Assembly (NCBI GenBank): GCA_031411495.1
Contig: JANOBD010000175.1
Span: 202,029 to 266,028, forward strand
Direction: 5' to 3'
Origin: JANOBD01 sp031411495
Lineage (GTDB): Bacteria; Planctomycetota; Phycisphaerae; Tepidisphaerales; Tepidisphaeraceae
DNA: 64,000 bases
Position numbers and translations under genes: made by a program. This document shows positions 9,638-18,008 of this stretch, piece after piece (the first letter of the stretch is position 1; every line of letters starts with the position of its first letter). The notes under the pieces were generated by a model that was given only the letters and a program-made list of their open reading frames with translations, searched no databases and was not told the origin of the DNA.

Positions 9638-9726
9638 AATGCTCCTGAAGGTCCGTGAGCGTAGGCGGCAAGCGGCAGGCAATCAAACTTCGTATCGATA
9701 CCGGTCTAAATGTCAGATTTATGGCA

Positions 9727-11082
9727 TCAGACCTCGGCGATTCGCGGCAGGATGCAAAGCGTGTCCGCACCACAGGTTGTCATCAGACGACGCTCGGCGC
9801 GGCCCGACATGCTTTTCAATTGCTCGAGTGCGACGTCGGCCTCCGTACTCTCGTCACATAAAACGGCTAGGGACCGCCCATCCGCGCAGAGCCGCGCGCC
9901 GTACAGTCCGGCTGATTCGTTTTTACGCACACGCGCGATGAGTTCATCGGCTTCGGAATTGCCGAATCGAACGTTTTCGCGGGCGCTGGTGTGGCTCGCG
10001 TATAACAGATGGCCAGCCTTATCGAGTGCGAGCCTGCGGCGCGAGGGTTCCGTCTCAAGAGACGCAGCCGCAAGATGACGCACGAACTCCGCAGCGCGGT
10101 GTGATTCGATTACGAGATGATCGGCCACGAGCTGCGGGGCGTAATCGGTTTCCGCGTCCAGATCCTTCGCAATTCCACTCGGCACATCGCGGCCGAACAT
10201 CGACTCCGGCAATGCACTGCGGAAAAAACGCTTGTAGTCCGCCAGCGCGAGGTTGCCGATGTGGCCTTCCATCGGATCAGACACCAGTTCACGACCCGCC
10301 TGTCGGCCGAACTCCATCATTCGCTCATGGATGAGACGATGTGCAGTCGCGGCGGCGACGGCCATTCTCTGAAGGACCGAAGCCGGATCGAACGGTTCCA
10401 CAGCAACCCCGACGACGCGTACGCCCGCAGGCAGCCTGACGCCGACCACCGAGTCGGGCCGCTGCTTGCGGCCCGTACAGATCGCGCAACCCGTCTGTCG
10501 AAGGATCGCCGCGATCTGCACTGGCGATGCGTCGATGCTTCCGGCGAACGTTGCCGCCCGGGCACTTGCGCTCTGAACCAGGTCGGCGCCCAACGCGTCG
10601 CGTGCCAGCGCTCTTGTAGCCGCGCAGGAGTTCGCGAGCGTGTTCTCCTGCGACGCGTCGTCTCGCAGGATCGCCATGTTGAACCCGTGGGTGCCGGAGC
10701 ATCCGCCAACATCGCGCAGACCCAGGATCCCGCCGACGACTGGCGCCGCCCAGCCGCGGCCGGGCTCTTCCAGGTTCCTCTTGAGGTCGGCAGCATCCGC
10801 CCGCATGAGGGCATCTGCGGAGATCTGTAATGTGAACGGCCGCTTCTGGTCGTACTCGTCGAAATCGAAGATCACGATCTGATCATCCGTCCGCGGCTGT
10901 ACGATCACCTGCACGCCGGAGTCGATCGACATCGCGCCATGAACGCCGCCAGCGCCGCACAACAGGCCGCCGATGACATCGATGCAGGATGGCGCAAAGG
11001 CAACTCTGGCCGGGGCGGCGAGATCGAAGAGTGCGGCGAGTTCTTCAGCGACTCTTGTCTGGAGTGTCGAGCGGCGTGTCAT
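9727..11082 (-). CDS. Divergent GHMP kinase-like protein (galactokinase/L-arabinokinase family), probable pseudokinase
   Basis: A protein of 451 residues that can be aligned from memory along its length to galactokinase/L-arabinokinase-type GHMP kinases. APSCIDVIGG stands where APGRIDVIGG is normal. WAAPVVGGILGL matches the WAAYV-type helix. KAGHLLYASHTSARENVRFG corresponds to the GELMYQSHxSY block, and GLYGARLCADG to GLYGAKITGGGSGG. The glycine/serine-rich ATP loop (PxGxGLSSSAA) has become ASQENTLANSCAA, and the C-terminal glycine motif is also lost. Catalysis is therefore doubtful; a regulatory or sugar-binding role is possible. The gene overlaps the end of the upstream lipoprotein gene by 38 bp, so they are probably co-transcribed. 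Confidence 0.7.
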   Translation of the reverse strand: MTRRSTLQTRVAEELAALFDLAAPARVAFAPSCIDVIGGLLCGAGGVHGAMSIDSGVQVIVQPRTDDQIVIFDFDEYDQKRPFTLQISADALMRADAADLKRNLEEPGRGWAAPVVGGILGLRDVGGCSGTHGFNMAILRDDASQENTLANSCAATRALARDALGADLVQSASARAATFAGSIDASPVQIAAILRQTGCAICTGRKQRPDSVVGVRLPAGVRVVGVAVEPFDPASVLQRMAVAAATAHRLIHERMMEFGRQAGRELVSDPMEGHIGNLALADYKRFFRSALPESMFGRDVPSGIAKDLDAETDYAPQLVADHLVIESHRAAEFVRHLAAASLETEPSRRRLALDKAGHLLYASHTSARENVRFGNSEADELIARVRKNESAGLYGARLCADGRSLAVLCDESTEADVALEQLKSMSGRAERRLMTTCGADTLCILPRIAEV

Positions 11083-11581
11083 TCACCGGTTCACTTTCGG
11101 TTGGCTTGCCCGAGCCGATCACGACGCGATCGAACAGACGCGAGCCGTTGGTCGGCGTGAAGCTCACCGTCAGCACGTACCTCCCCGTCGTGGCGACCTT
11201 GTCGGCGGCGAGGCGGAAGGTGTAACAGCGGCTGGTCTTGCTCCAGCGCTCGCGCTGCTGATCGACGGTTGCGATGTCGGCCTGCCATGGATTGGAGATC
11301 CGCTTGCCGCGCGGGTCGGGCTGGTTGGTACGGTACTCGAACAGTTCGAAGACGAGCGAGCCGGCGCCTTTGCACGTGTCGTCGAACTGGTCGCGCAGTT
11401 CGACGAGCGCTTCGACGCCTTCGGGCCGCTCGTCGCCGCTCCACGAGGCGATTTTCGTAAAGACGGGGTGAAGCTTCACGGCGCGCGGCGCGAACATCGC
11501 GTCTCTTGCCACGGGGGCGGACGGTCCATCGGCAGCACAACCGACGGCAAGCAGTGCGAGTGAAAGCAAGGCGAGTCGCAT
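11045..11581 (-). CDS. Small predicted lipoprotein of unknown function
   Basis: A protein of 178 residues starting MRLALLSLALLAVGCAADG, a clear lipoprotein signal with the lipobox AVGC, so the mature protein is anchored through Cys15. The rest (FTKIASWSGDERPEGVEALV, later VATTGRYVLTVSFTPTNGSR) looks like a small beta-rich domain. I recognise no family. Its 3' end overlaps the degenerate GHMP-kinase gene by 38 bp on the same strand, suggesting a two-gene operon. Confidence 0.75.
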   Translation of the reverse strand: MRLALLSLALLAVGCAADGPSAPVARDAMFAPRAVKLHPVFTKIASWSGDERPEGVEALVELRDQFDDTCKGAGSLVFELFEYRTNQPDPRGKRISNPWQADIATVDQQRERWSKTSRCYTFRLAADKVATTGRYVLTVSFTPTNGSRLFDRVVIGSGKPTESEPVNDTPLDTPDKSR

Positions 11582-11669
11582 GCGATGAAGCTAGAAGCGG
11601 CAGCACGGGGTGTCAAACCCTGCCTCCTACTACGGGTCTCGATCGAGCGGGAACACCACGAGATCCAAG

Positions 11670-12326
11670 CTATACCACAGTCGCCGTAGGCAGCGCCGTG
11701 GCTTCGACCCATTGCTGCGCCAGGCTCGTGATACCTGCAAAGTTCCCAGAGGTCAGCAGGTCACGCGGCATGAGCGCGGAGCCGACGCCGAGCGCGGTCG
11801 CGCCGGCGTCGAACCAGTCACGCGCGTTCTGCAGCGTGACGCCGCCGGTCGGGCAGAGCTTGATTTCTGGCAACGGCGCGAGCACTTCGCGGACAAAACT
11901 CGGCCCGAGGTTGGTTGCGGGGAAAAGCTTCACCATCGTCGCGCCGGCTTTCCAGGCGGTATAGATTTCGGTCGGCGTGTATGCGCCGGGCAGGATAGGG
12001 GCCGAGCGCGAGTGAACCAGCTCGATCGTCTTGGCATCGACGATCGGCGTGACGATGAATTGGGCGCCCGACGAAAGCGCCTGCCGGGCTGTATCCGCGT
12101 CGACGACCGTCCCGATGCCGATGATGCACCCCGCCGGCAAATCGGCGCGCACGCGTTCGACGGCGTGCAGCGCGCCCGGCGAATTGAGCGTGATTTCCAC
12201 ACACTTTACGCCGCCGGCGTAAAGCGAGCGGCAGGCTTCGACGAGATCGACCGGCGTGGCGCTGCGGACGATACCGATCAGTCGCGTGCGAAACAGAATC
12301 GAGGCGATATCCAGATCCAGTCGCAT
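11670..12326 (-). CDS. eda: 2-dehydro-3-deoxyphosphogluconate aldolase (KDPG/KHG aldolase)
   Basis: A protein of 218 residues, the usual size of this TIM-barrel aldolase. GGVKCVEITLNSPGAL carries the catalytic Glu44, and AGATMVKLFPATNLGP carries the Schiff-base Lys133. GIGTVVDA and KLCPTGGVTLQNARDWFDAG are phosphate-site segments. It cleaves 2-keto-3-deoxy-6-phosphogluconate to pyruvate and glyceraldehyde 3-phosphate, the last step of the Entner-Doudoroff or uronate pathways. No dehydratase or KDG kinase gene is adjacent, so it seems to act with enzymes encoded elsewhere. Confidence 0.93.
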   Translation of the reverse strand: MRLDLDIASILFRTRLIGIVRSATPVDLVEACRSLYAGGVKCVEITLNSPGALHAVERVRADLPAGCIIGIGTVVDADTARQALSSGAQFIVTPIVDAKTIELVHSRSAPILPGAYTPTEIYTAWKAGATMVKLFPATNLGPSFVREVLAPLPEIKLCPTGGVTLQNARDWFDAGATALGVGSALMPRDLLTSGNFAGITSLAQQWVEATALPTATVV

Positions 12327-12524
12327 CCCACCATTGGAACAACGCCGTCCGCGGCGTCAACCCGGTTTTGAAGAGAACACCCCTCTGTTTTCCTTGCGAC
12401 TGCGGAAAGGCGGCGGGTGAGTCGGATATCAAAGAACTGGGCAAAAGTCGGGAGTCGCGGCACCTCGGGTTGCCCTGGTCCCTGTGAACCGGCCGCCCTC
12501 TGTGGTTAAATCCGCCCGGATTCC

Positions 12525-13745
12525 ATGCCGCAGCCCCCACCCCCGATCGCGTACGACGTGCCAACAACGCCCAAATCGGCCGAGCGGATCGTCGCGATCG
12601 ATGTGCTCCGCGGGGTCGCGATGCTCGGCATCCCGGTAATGAACATCCAGTCGTTCGCGATGCCCGTATCCGCGTACAGCTACCCGTGGAGCTGGGGCGA
12701 CATGTCCGGCATCAACGGCGCGGTGTTTTATCTCAGTTACGTGATCGCATCCGGAAAGTTCATCTCGATCTTCGCCATGCTCTTCGGCGCGGGCATTCTG
12801 CTCCAACAGGAACGCATCGGAAACGATTCCCTCTCGGCCCAGATTCACTTCCGCCGCATGTTCGTCCTGCTCGCGTTCGGCATGGCCCATGCGTATCTGC
12901 TCTGGTATGGCGACATCCTTTTCAGCTATGCCGTCATCGGCATGGTCGTCTTCGCCTTTCGATCCCGACCCATCCGCGAACTGGCGGCAGTGGCGTTCAC
13001 GTTTTTTGTCGCGGGCCTGGCCATGAACCTTTTGATCGGCGCGGGCGAATACGCTTTCGGATCGGGAACCGACAACGAACTGAATCCCAACCGAATCAAT
13101 CAACTGGCCGAAGTTGCGGCGTATCGAGGGTCGTGGCGCGCCCAATTCAATCAACGCTTCCCGGTGGCGATCATCTCCCAGACCAACATCTTCTTCACCT
13201 ATTGCCTGCCTTTCGTTTCCGCACTGATGCTCGGGGGCATGGCGTTGATGAAGTCTGGATTCTTCAACGGCACGTGGCCTCGAAAGCGCTATTTCATCCT
13301 CGCGATCGCCGGAACACTTCTGGGCTGGAGCCTGGCCGCACTGAACCTATGGATCGATTGGCTCACGGGCCGTCAACCCACGCTGAGTGTGGAGTTGCTG
13401 GCGCACCTCAACACCGTCGCGATGGTGCCGACCGCACTTGGATATAGCTCCGCGGTCATCCTGCTGGTGCATTCGCGCCTGGCTGCTTATCTCGGGCCGC
13501 TGGCAGCGGTCGGCCGCACCGCGTTGAGCTGCTACCTGCTCGAGACCATCCTCAGCACATTTCTCTTCTACGGCTTTGGACTCGGCTGGTTCGGGAGCGT
13601 CGATCGGCTCGGGCAGATCGGCATCGTGCCGATTCTCTGGATCGTGATCCTCCTCTTCGCGAGCCTCTGGAGGCGCTTCTTCCGCTTCGGCCCGGCCGAG
13701 TGGGTCTGGCGCGCGATGACGTATGGCACGGCGTCGATCAAGTAA
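12525..13745 (+). CDS. DUF418 family membrane protein (YeiB-like)
   Basis: A protein of 406 residues with about ten transmembrane segments. The N-terminal RIVAIDVLRGVAMLGIPVMN and FDLxxLFGAG-like SIFAMLFGAGILLQQER are typical of the DUF418/YeiB family. The C-terminal VGRTALSCYLLETILSTFLF, with later WRRFFRFGPAEWVWRAMTYG, matches the DUF418 domain, which ends in a conserved GPxEWxWR. Function is unknown in the family, though it is distantly related to acyltransferase-type membrane proteins. No clear ribosome binding site precedes the start. It converges on the HEAT-like gene, with stops 17 bp apart. Confidence 0.88.
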   Translation: MPQPPPPIAYDVPTTPKSAERIVAIDVLRGVAMLGIPVMNIQSFAMPVSAYSYPWSWGDMSGINGAVFYLSYVIASGKFISIFAMLFGAGILLQQERIGNDSLSAQIHFRRMFVLLAFGMAHAYLLWYGDILFSYAVIGMVVFAFRSRPIRELAAVAFTFFVAGLAMNLLIGAGEYAFGSGTDNELNPNRINQLAEVAAYRGSWRAQFNQRFPVAIISQTNIFFTYCLPFVSALMLGGMALMKSGFFNGTWPRKRYFILAIAGTLLGWSLAALNLWIDWLTGRQPTLSVELLAHLNTVAMVPTALGYSSAVILLVHSRLAAYLGPLAAVGRTALSCYLLETILSTFLFYGFGLGWFGSVDRLGQIGIVPILWIVILLFASLWRRFFRFGPAEWVWRAMTYGTASIK

Positions 13746-13762
13746 TCGGCGCGGGTTCGGGG

Positions 13763-14398
13763 TCATTTGGCAGGCGGCGCTTTCGAGGGTTTGAGCATTT
13801 CCGCATCGATCGAGGGGTGGCCGCTTTCGACCCACCACTTGTTCCACGCCTGCTTGTCGTCCTTGAAGTCGTCACGGGCCATTCGCGACAAAGCGGCCCG
13901 CGCCCAGAGCCGGCAATTCTGATTGCCGTGATCGACCAGGCTCACTAGCAGCGGCACGGCCAGATCCGACTCCTGCCGCGCCAGCGCCGAGATCGCGATC
14001 CACTTGGGCCGGCAATCGTAATCTTCATCGTCCTTGTGATAGCCGGCGACTTTCATCAGGCCCGGAACCAGCTTCGCATCCTGGATCGCGCTGGCTTCGG
14101 CGAGCGCATTGCAGAGGTGCCGGCCATATTCAGCCTCGTCAAACAGCTTCGCCAGATAGTCGACTTTCGCACTGCGCTCTTCGGGCTTGAGCGAGGCGAA
14201 GGCATTTTCGTTGAGCCACATCGCGCTCGGACCGAACGATCGCGCGGTATGCAGGACAAACTCCTGCACCTCCGGATGCGCCTTGCCATATGCCGTCGAA
14301 ACTTCGGTTCTTGCCGCATCCAGATCGAGCGGCGCCGGCCCCGCCGCCAGCAGGAGCGTCGTAACCAGGCCAAATGCCGCCAGCGTTCGCACGTGCAT
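13763..14398 (-). CDS. Secreted HEAT-repeat-like protein of unknown function
   Basis: A protein of 211 residues with a cleavable signal peptide (VRTLAAFGLVTTLLLAAG). The rest is alpha-helical with at least two HEAT-like units (about residues 100-180), such as WIAISALARQESDLAVPLLV and LWARAALSRMARDDF. It ends in a linker (KQAWNKWWVESGH) often seen after HEAT repeats in planctomycete secreted proteins, then a Pro/Ala tail. AAAGGCG precedes the start. Likely a periplasmic scaffold; no partner is identifiable. Confidence 0.72.
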   Translation of the reverse strand: MHVRTLAAFGLVTTLLLAAGPAPLDLDAARTEVSTAYGKAHPEVQEFVLHTARSFGPSAMWLNENAFASLKPEERSAKVDYLAKLFDEAEYGRHLCNALAEASAIQDAKLVPGLMKVAGYHKDDEDYDCRPKWIAISALARQESDLAVPLLVSLVDHGNQNCRLWARAALSRMARDDFKDDKQAWNKWWVESGHPSIDAEMLKPSKAPPAK

Positions 14399-14465
14399 CG
14401 TTCGCCTTTCGTTTGAACCGTGAAGTTTATCAGCAGAGCCGGGCGAGGCGATGCCGCAAATCGCC

Positions 14466-17400
14466 TCACCCGATGGTGATTTCCAGCCGGTTCACGCCTT
14501 CGAACAGCCTCGGCCGCAGAACGTCCATCGCCACTGCCACGCCGCCGGCACGATACGGGTTCGCCTCGCGGGTAAACGCGATCTCTTTGCCGTTGAGCAG
14601 AAGTTGGTTCACGCCGCACCCTTCTGAACCGATCGCATAGGTGATCTCGAACGGCCGGCCGAGCAGTTCCAGTTCCACGGACAGGCCATTGAGCGGGCTG
14701 GGGATCACCGGGTCGATGACGAGTTGCTCCCGCTCACGCTTCACGCCGAGCAAGCAGCGAAGGATCATCGCCATGCTGATGCCCGCACCGCTGGAATAGA
14801 CCCGCCACCCGCCTTCGTAGGCGATCTCGCCGTTCATGGCCCGGGCATATTCCGTGAACGCCTGATAGCGGTCCAGGAAGTTCGCATCCGAGCTGCTGTA
14901 GTAGCAGTTCGATTGTCGCAGCGCCGCCGTCGGAACGCGCGACCGGATACCGATCGGGATCGCGCGGCAGAGTTGATCGAAAAACGTCTCGGCGTCCCCC
15001 CAGCGGGCCAACGCCTCGATGTAGCGCAGGTGCGCGTGCGTGTACATCAGCCCGATTTCACGGCCGAAGAATGTCGCCGTCTCGGCGCGCTGGAAGAACT
15101 TCATCTGTCCGCCGCGGTAGGGCATCGGCTTGTCGAACAGCCGCACGCCATCCGGCGCGAGCAGGTGCTCGTCGATCAGATCCAGGTGATGCTCCACCTG
15201 CTCCGGCGTGAGCATGTCGTTCGCGATCGCGTGGATCATCGGCAGCGCGCTGCACTTCACGCCGCTCTGTCTGTCGCGCGGGTGAAGCAGGTAGTCGACT
15301 TTTCCATCGTCGTGGAAATACGCGTAGCCGGTGATGACCTCATCGACGACGAGCAAGCGCTGAAAATCATCGAGCACGTGACGCGCCTCTTCGCGCAGAG
15401 CGGTCGCACGCTCGGAAAGGCCGAGCCGCATGAACGCGCTCGCCAGGGTGAGCAGAGTTTGATAGTGGAGCGTGACGGTCCAGGAACTGCAGAGCCGCTC
15501 GCGCATCGAGGGGTCGGCCGGCTGGAGCGAGTCGTTCCAGTCGCCGTGGCCGTAGGCGGCGAGATGGGTAGTGGGAATGACGCGTGCCTCGATCAGCGTC
15601 AGCGCGCGGTCGACATGCGCGAGCAAGCTCGCGGCTTCACCATTGAAGAACGGAATCGATTCGTTCAGAAACGCCTCGTCCCCCGAAGCGAGCAGGTATT
15701 GGGCCAGCGCCAGGATGGGCCAGAAGACGATATCGCCGTGCGAGTCGCCGGGGCGGATGTTCCGTTCGCGCTCGAAGAACATGAACCATTGCGGCCAGTC
15801 GCCGTCGGGATTCTGTTGCCTGAAGACGCGAATCAGCAGGTCGCGCACCGGCTCGGTGTTGCCAATCGAGAGTAGCATTTCCACGGGACCCTGCGTCACA
15901 TCGCGGCTGCCCCACCCGCCGCCGGAGAATTGTTCGAGCCCGCGCGGCGCGAGGTAGTGAATCAGCGCGTTGTGCGCGAACCAGGGCATCATCTCACCGA
16001 GATGGCGCGCATCGGCCGCAAGTGGGCTGTTGGCAGGCGGAAAGATCTTCAGGTTGCTCGTGACCGCATTCCAATAGCTGTCCTGATGAATGACCGAACT
16101 TGGATCGGCTCGCGAAGCGACGAGATGTCCGACGATCCGGATCGCCGCTGAAGTCGATGATTGCGTGATCAGGCACAGGTACGGCTGTCGACGTGATCGG
16201 AAGTCGTTGAAGAGCAGCTCGTCGCCGCCGACTTTTTCGAAGACGGTTTCCTTCATCGTCTCCAGTGCGAATCCGCCGTCCGGAAAGCGGTTTCCGAGAT
16301 CGGTGTTGGGGATTGTGCGGATGAAGACGCCGGCATCGGTCCGGCTGTATTGAACCGGCTCGGCGATCGCGCCGTCGTCGCCGTTGGAGGCGACGTGGTT
16401 GGAAATGAGGAACCGCGTCGCCGGCCCCGACTTCACGTCAATTCGCAGGCAGAGCGCGGCCTCGCGCGCGATGGAGCGGACTTCGATCCAGCCGCCGGCG
16501 TGCTTGTAGATCCATCGACACTCGCCCGGAGCGATCTCGAATGCCGAGGGCATGTCGAGCAGCTTCCAGCCGCCGTCCATCTCCACGAACACGCGCTGGC
16601 CGTGCGAACTGAAGAGGCCCAGGTACGACCGCGTCGTGGAGATCAGCCGATTGATGCCGACGTGGCCCTGCGTGACCAGCGAGTTAAAGACGCCGTTCAT
16701 CCAGACGGTGGAGGTGAGCGACGATTCATCCGGCGTGAGCTTTCCGCCGGTTCGCAGCATGTGGCCGTGAGGCCGGAGCACGGCGAGATCTTTGGCTTTC
16801 ATCACGACATGGCTGCGCCAGCCGGCAAACAGCGAGAGGATCTTTCCGCTCGCGTCGCGTTCGATCTCACGGGACTCGCCAAACGTCCTTTCGATCTCCG
16901 CCTCGGTGAGATCAGTCGTTTCGAGCGGCGGAGCGGACGTGAAGAGCGACGTCGCTGCGATCGTACCGGGAGAACCGGCGAGCCGCGTGTCGCCGGGCAT
17001 CACCTCGGGTTGGGAGAGGATTTGGTCGACGAATGCGAGGTCGGCTTTCGTTGTCGCTTCTGCGTGGTGCGGAACGAACCCGCCGAAGAATCCCCGCGCG
17101 GCCTTTTCTCCCGGCGCGAGGCGGAGCGGCTCATCCTGGATCGCCGTCATCGAATGCTCGTGCTGGTGTCGGACGCCGGGCAGCCCGTCGCGGATGCCCG
17201 AGAGTATGCCGTGAACGCGCTGTGATCGCCCGAATATCTGCAGCCCATCCGTCGCGTAGCTCGCGCCACGGCCGAGAGAGCCGATCACGCACCAGGGATG
17301 TTTTCCGTTCACAGGCTGATTCTGACGCGATGCGACGACGACGCCGATCGTGCGATGATCCAGTGGCGTATGGTCGACGTACTGGCTCACGTAATACTCG

Positions 17401-17813
17401 TTGTTCCGCGCGCCCCAGTAGCTGGTGAGGCCGATGTCCAGAATGTAGAAGAGGTCGACCGTCGCCGCCTCCGCCCCGACGTTTCGCAGCGAGACATGCC
17501 AGTACCACGCCGGCATCGATTTGCCGAGCACCAGCGACGCGACATACGCGATGTCATGCCACTCGCCGGTGAGAGCGAACGTGCCTTCCGCGAAGCGAAG
17601 CGTCGAAGGACTGCGCGGGCCGACCAGCGGCACGACGACGCCGTTGACGCGCAGGTGGAGATTCGCGGGCCCGCCCTCGAGTTCATTGCCGGGAAACAGA
17701 TTGATCAGCACGTCGCCGTGCTCGAGACGTTCGAGCGACCCGTTGGAATGGATCGATGCTGAAAGTCCGGCGGCACTGGCCAATCGTTCGGGAAAGGGAT
17801 GGGACGCGGTCAT
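14466..17813 (-). CDS. GH94-family glycoside phosphorylase (large, SOGP-like)
   Basis: A protein of 1115 residues. The N-terminal half has beta-sandwich domains (for example AYVASLVLGKSMPAWYWHVS). The C-terminal half is an (alpha/alpha)6 barrel with GGGWGSRDVTQGPVEMLL, and AYGHGDWNDSLQPADP carrying the candidate general acid Asp (about residue 758). GH94 enzymes phosphorolyse beta-linked glucosides such as cellobiose. A length of about 1100 and the DWNDSLQP form resemble 1,2-beta-oligoglucan phosphorylases, but this is inference from memory. The ATG at 17813 has GGAG about seven bases upstream; the frame extends 60 codons further without coding character. A 20-bp palindrome lies 62-81 bp upstream of this start. 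Confidence 0.85.
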   Translation of the reverse strand: MTASHPFPERLASAAGLSASIHSNGSLERLEHGDVLINLFPGNELEGGPANLHLRVNGVVVPLVGPRSPSTLRFAEGTFALTGEWHDIAYVASLVLGKSMPAWYWHVSLRNVGAEAATVDLFYILDIGLTSYWGARNNEYYVSQYVDHTPLDHRTIGVVVASRQNQPVNGKHPWCVIGSLGRGASYATDGLQIFGRSQRVHGILSGIRDGLPGVRHQHEHSMTAIQDEPLRLAPGEKAARGFFGGFVPHHAEATTKADLAFVDQILSQPEVMPGDTRLAGSPGTIAATSLFTSAPPLETTDLTEAEIERTFGESREIERDASGKILSLFAGWRSHVVMKAKDLAVLRPHGHMLRTGGKLTPDESSLTSTVWMNGVFNSLVTQGHVGINRLISTTRSYLGLFSSHGQRVFVEMDGGWKLLDMPSAFEIAPGECRWIYKHAGGWIEVRSIAREAALCLRIDVKSGPATRFLISNHVASNGDDGAIAEPVQYSRTDAGVFIRTIPNTDLGNRFPDGGFALETMKETVFEKVGGDELLFNDFRSRRQPYLCLITQSSTSAAIRIVGHLVASRADPSSVIHQDSYWNAVTSNLKIFPPANSPLAADARHLGEMMPWFAHNALIHYLAPRGLEQFSGGGWGSRDVTQGPVEMLLSIGNTEPVRDLLIRVFRQQNPDGDWPQWFMFFERERNIRPGDSHGDIVFWPILALAQYLLASGDEAFLNESIPFFNGEAASLLAHVDRALTLIEARVIPTTHLAAYGHGDWNDSLQPADPSMRERLCSSWTVTLHYQTLLTLASAFMRLGLSERATALREEARHVLDDFQRLLVVDEVITGYAYFHDDGKVDYLLHPRDRQSGVKCSALPMIHAIANDMLTPEQVEHHLDLIDEHLLAPDGVRLFDKPMPYRGGQMKFFQRAETATFFGREIGLMYTHAHLRYIEALARWGDAETFFDQLCRAIPIGIRSRVPTAALRQSNCYYSSSDANFLDRYQAFTEYARAMNGEIAYEGGWRVYSSGAGISMAMILRCLLGVKREREQLVIDPVIPSPLNGLSVELELLGRPFEITYAIGSEGCGVNQLLLNGKEIAFTREANPYRAGGVAVAMDVLRPRLFEGVNRLEITIG

Positions 17814-17874
17814 GGTCGACTCCGGTCGCGAAGTGGTGGCTCTAACGCCCGCGAATGATATGGCATCGCGGTTG

Positions 17875-17894
17875 CGAAACACGCAATTGTTTCG
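17875..17894. promoter_or_regulatory. Palindrome upstream of the GH94 gene, operator candidate
   Basis: CGAAACA (17875-17881), CGCAAT spacer, TGTTTCG (17888-17894): perfect 7-bp arms. It sits 62-81 bp upstream of the GH94 start at 17813, within the 195-bp spacer to the GT39 gene. Position and symmetry suit a dimeric regulator of the phosphorylase gene. No regulator gene is next to it. Confidence 0.5.
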
Positions 17895-18008
17895 TTTGGC
17901 AACGCTTTGTTCGTTCGGCAGGCGGACACACGTCGATGGTCTGGCGCGGGATATGGAATGCGGACCGGGAAGACGTGTCATCGCCCGGAACAATCGTCGG
18001 CGTGCCGG

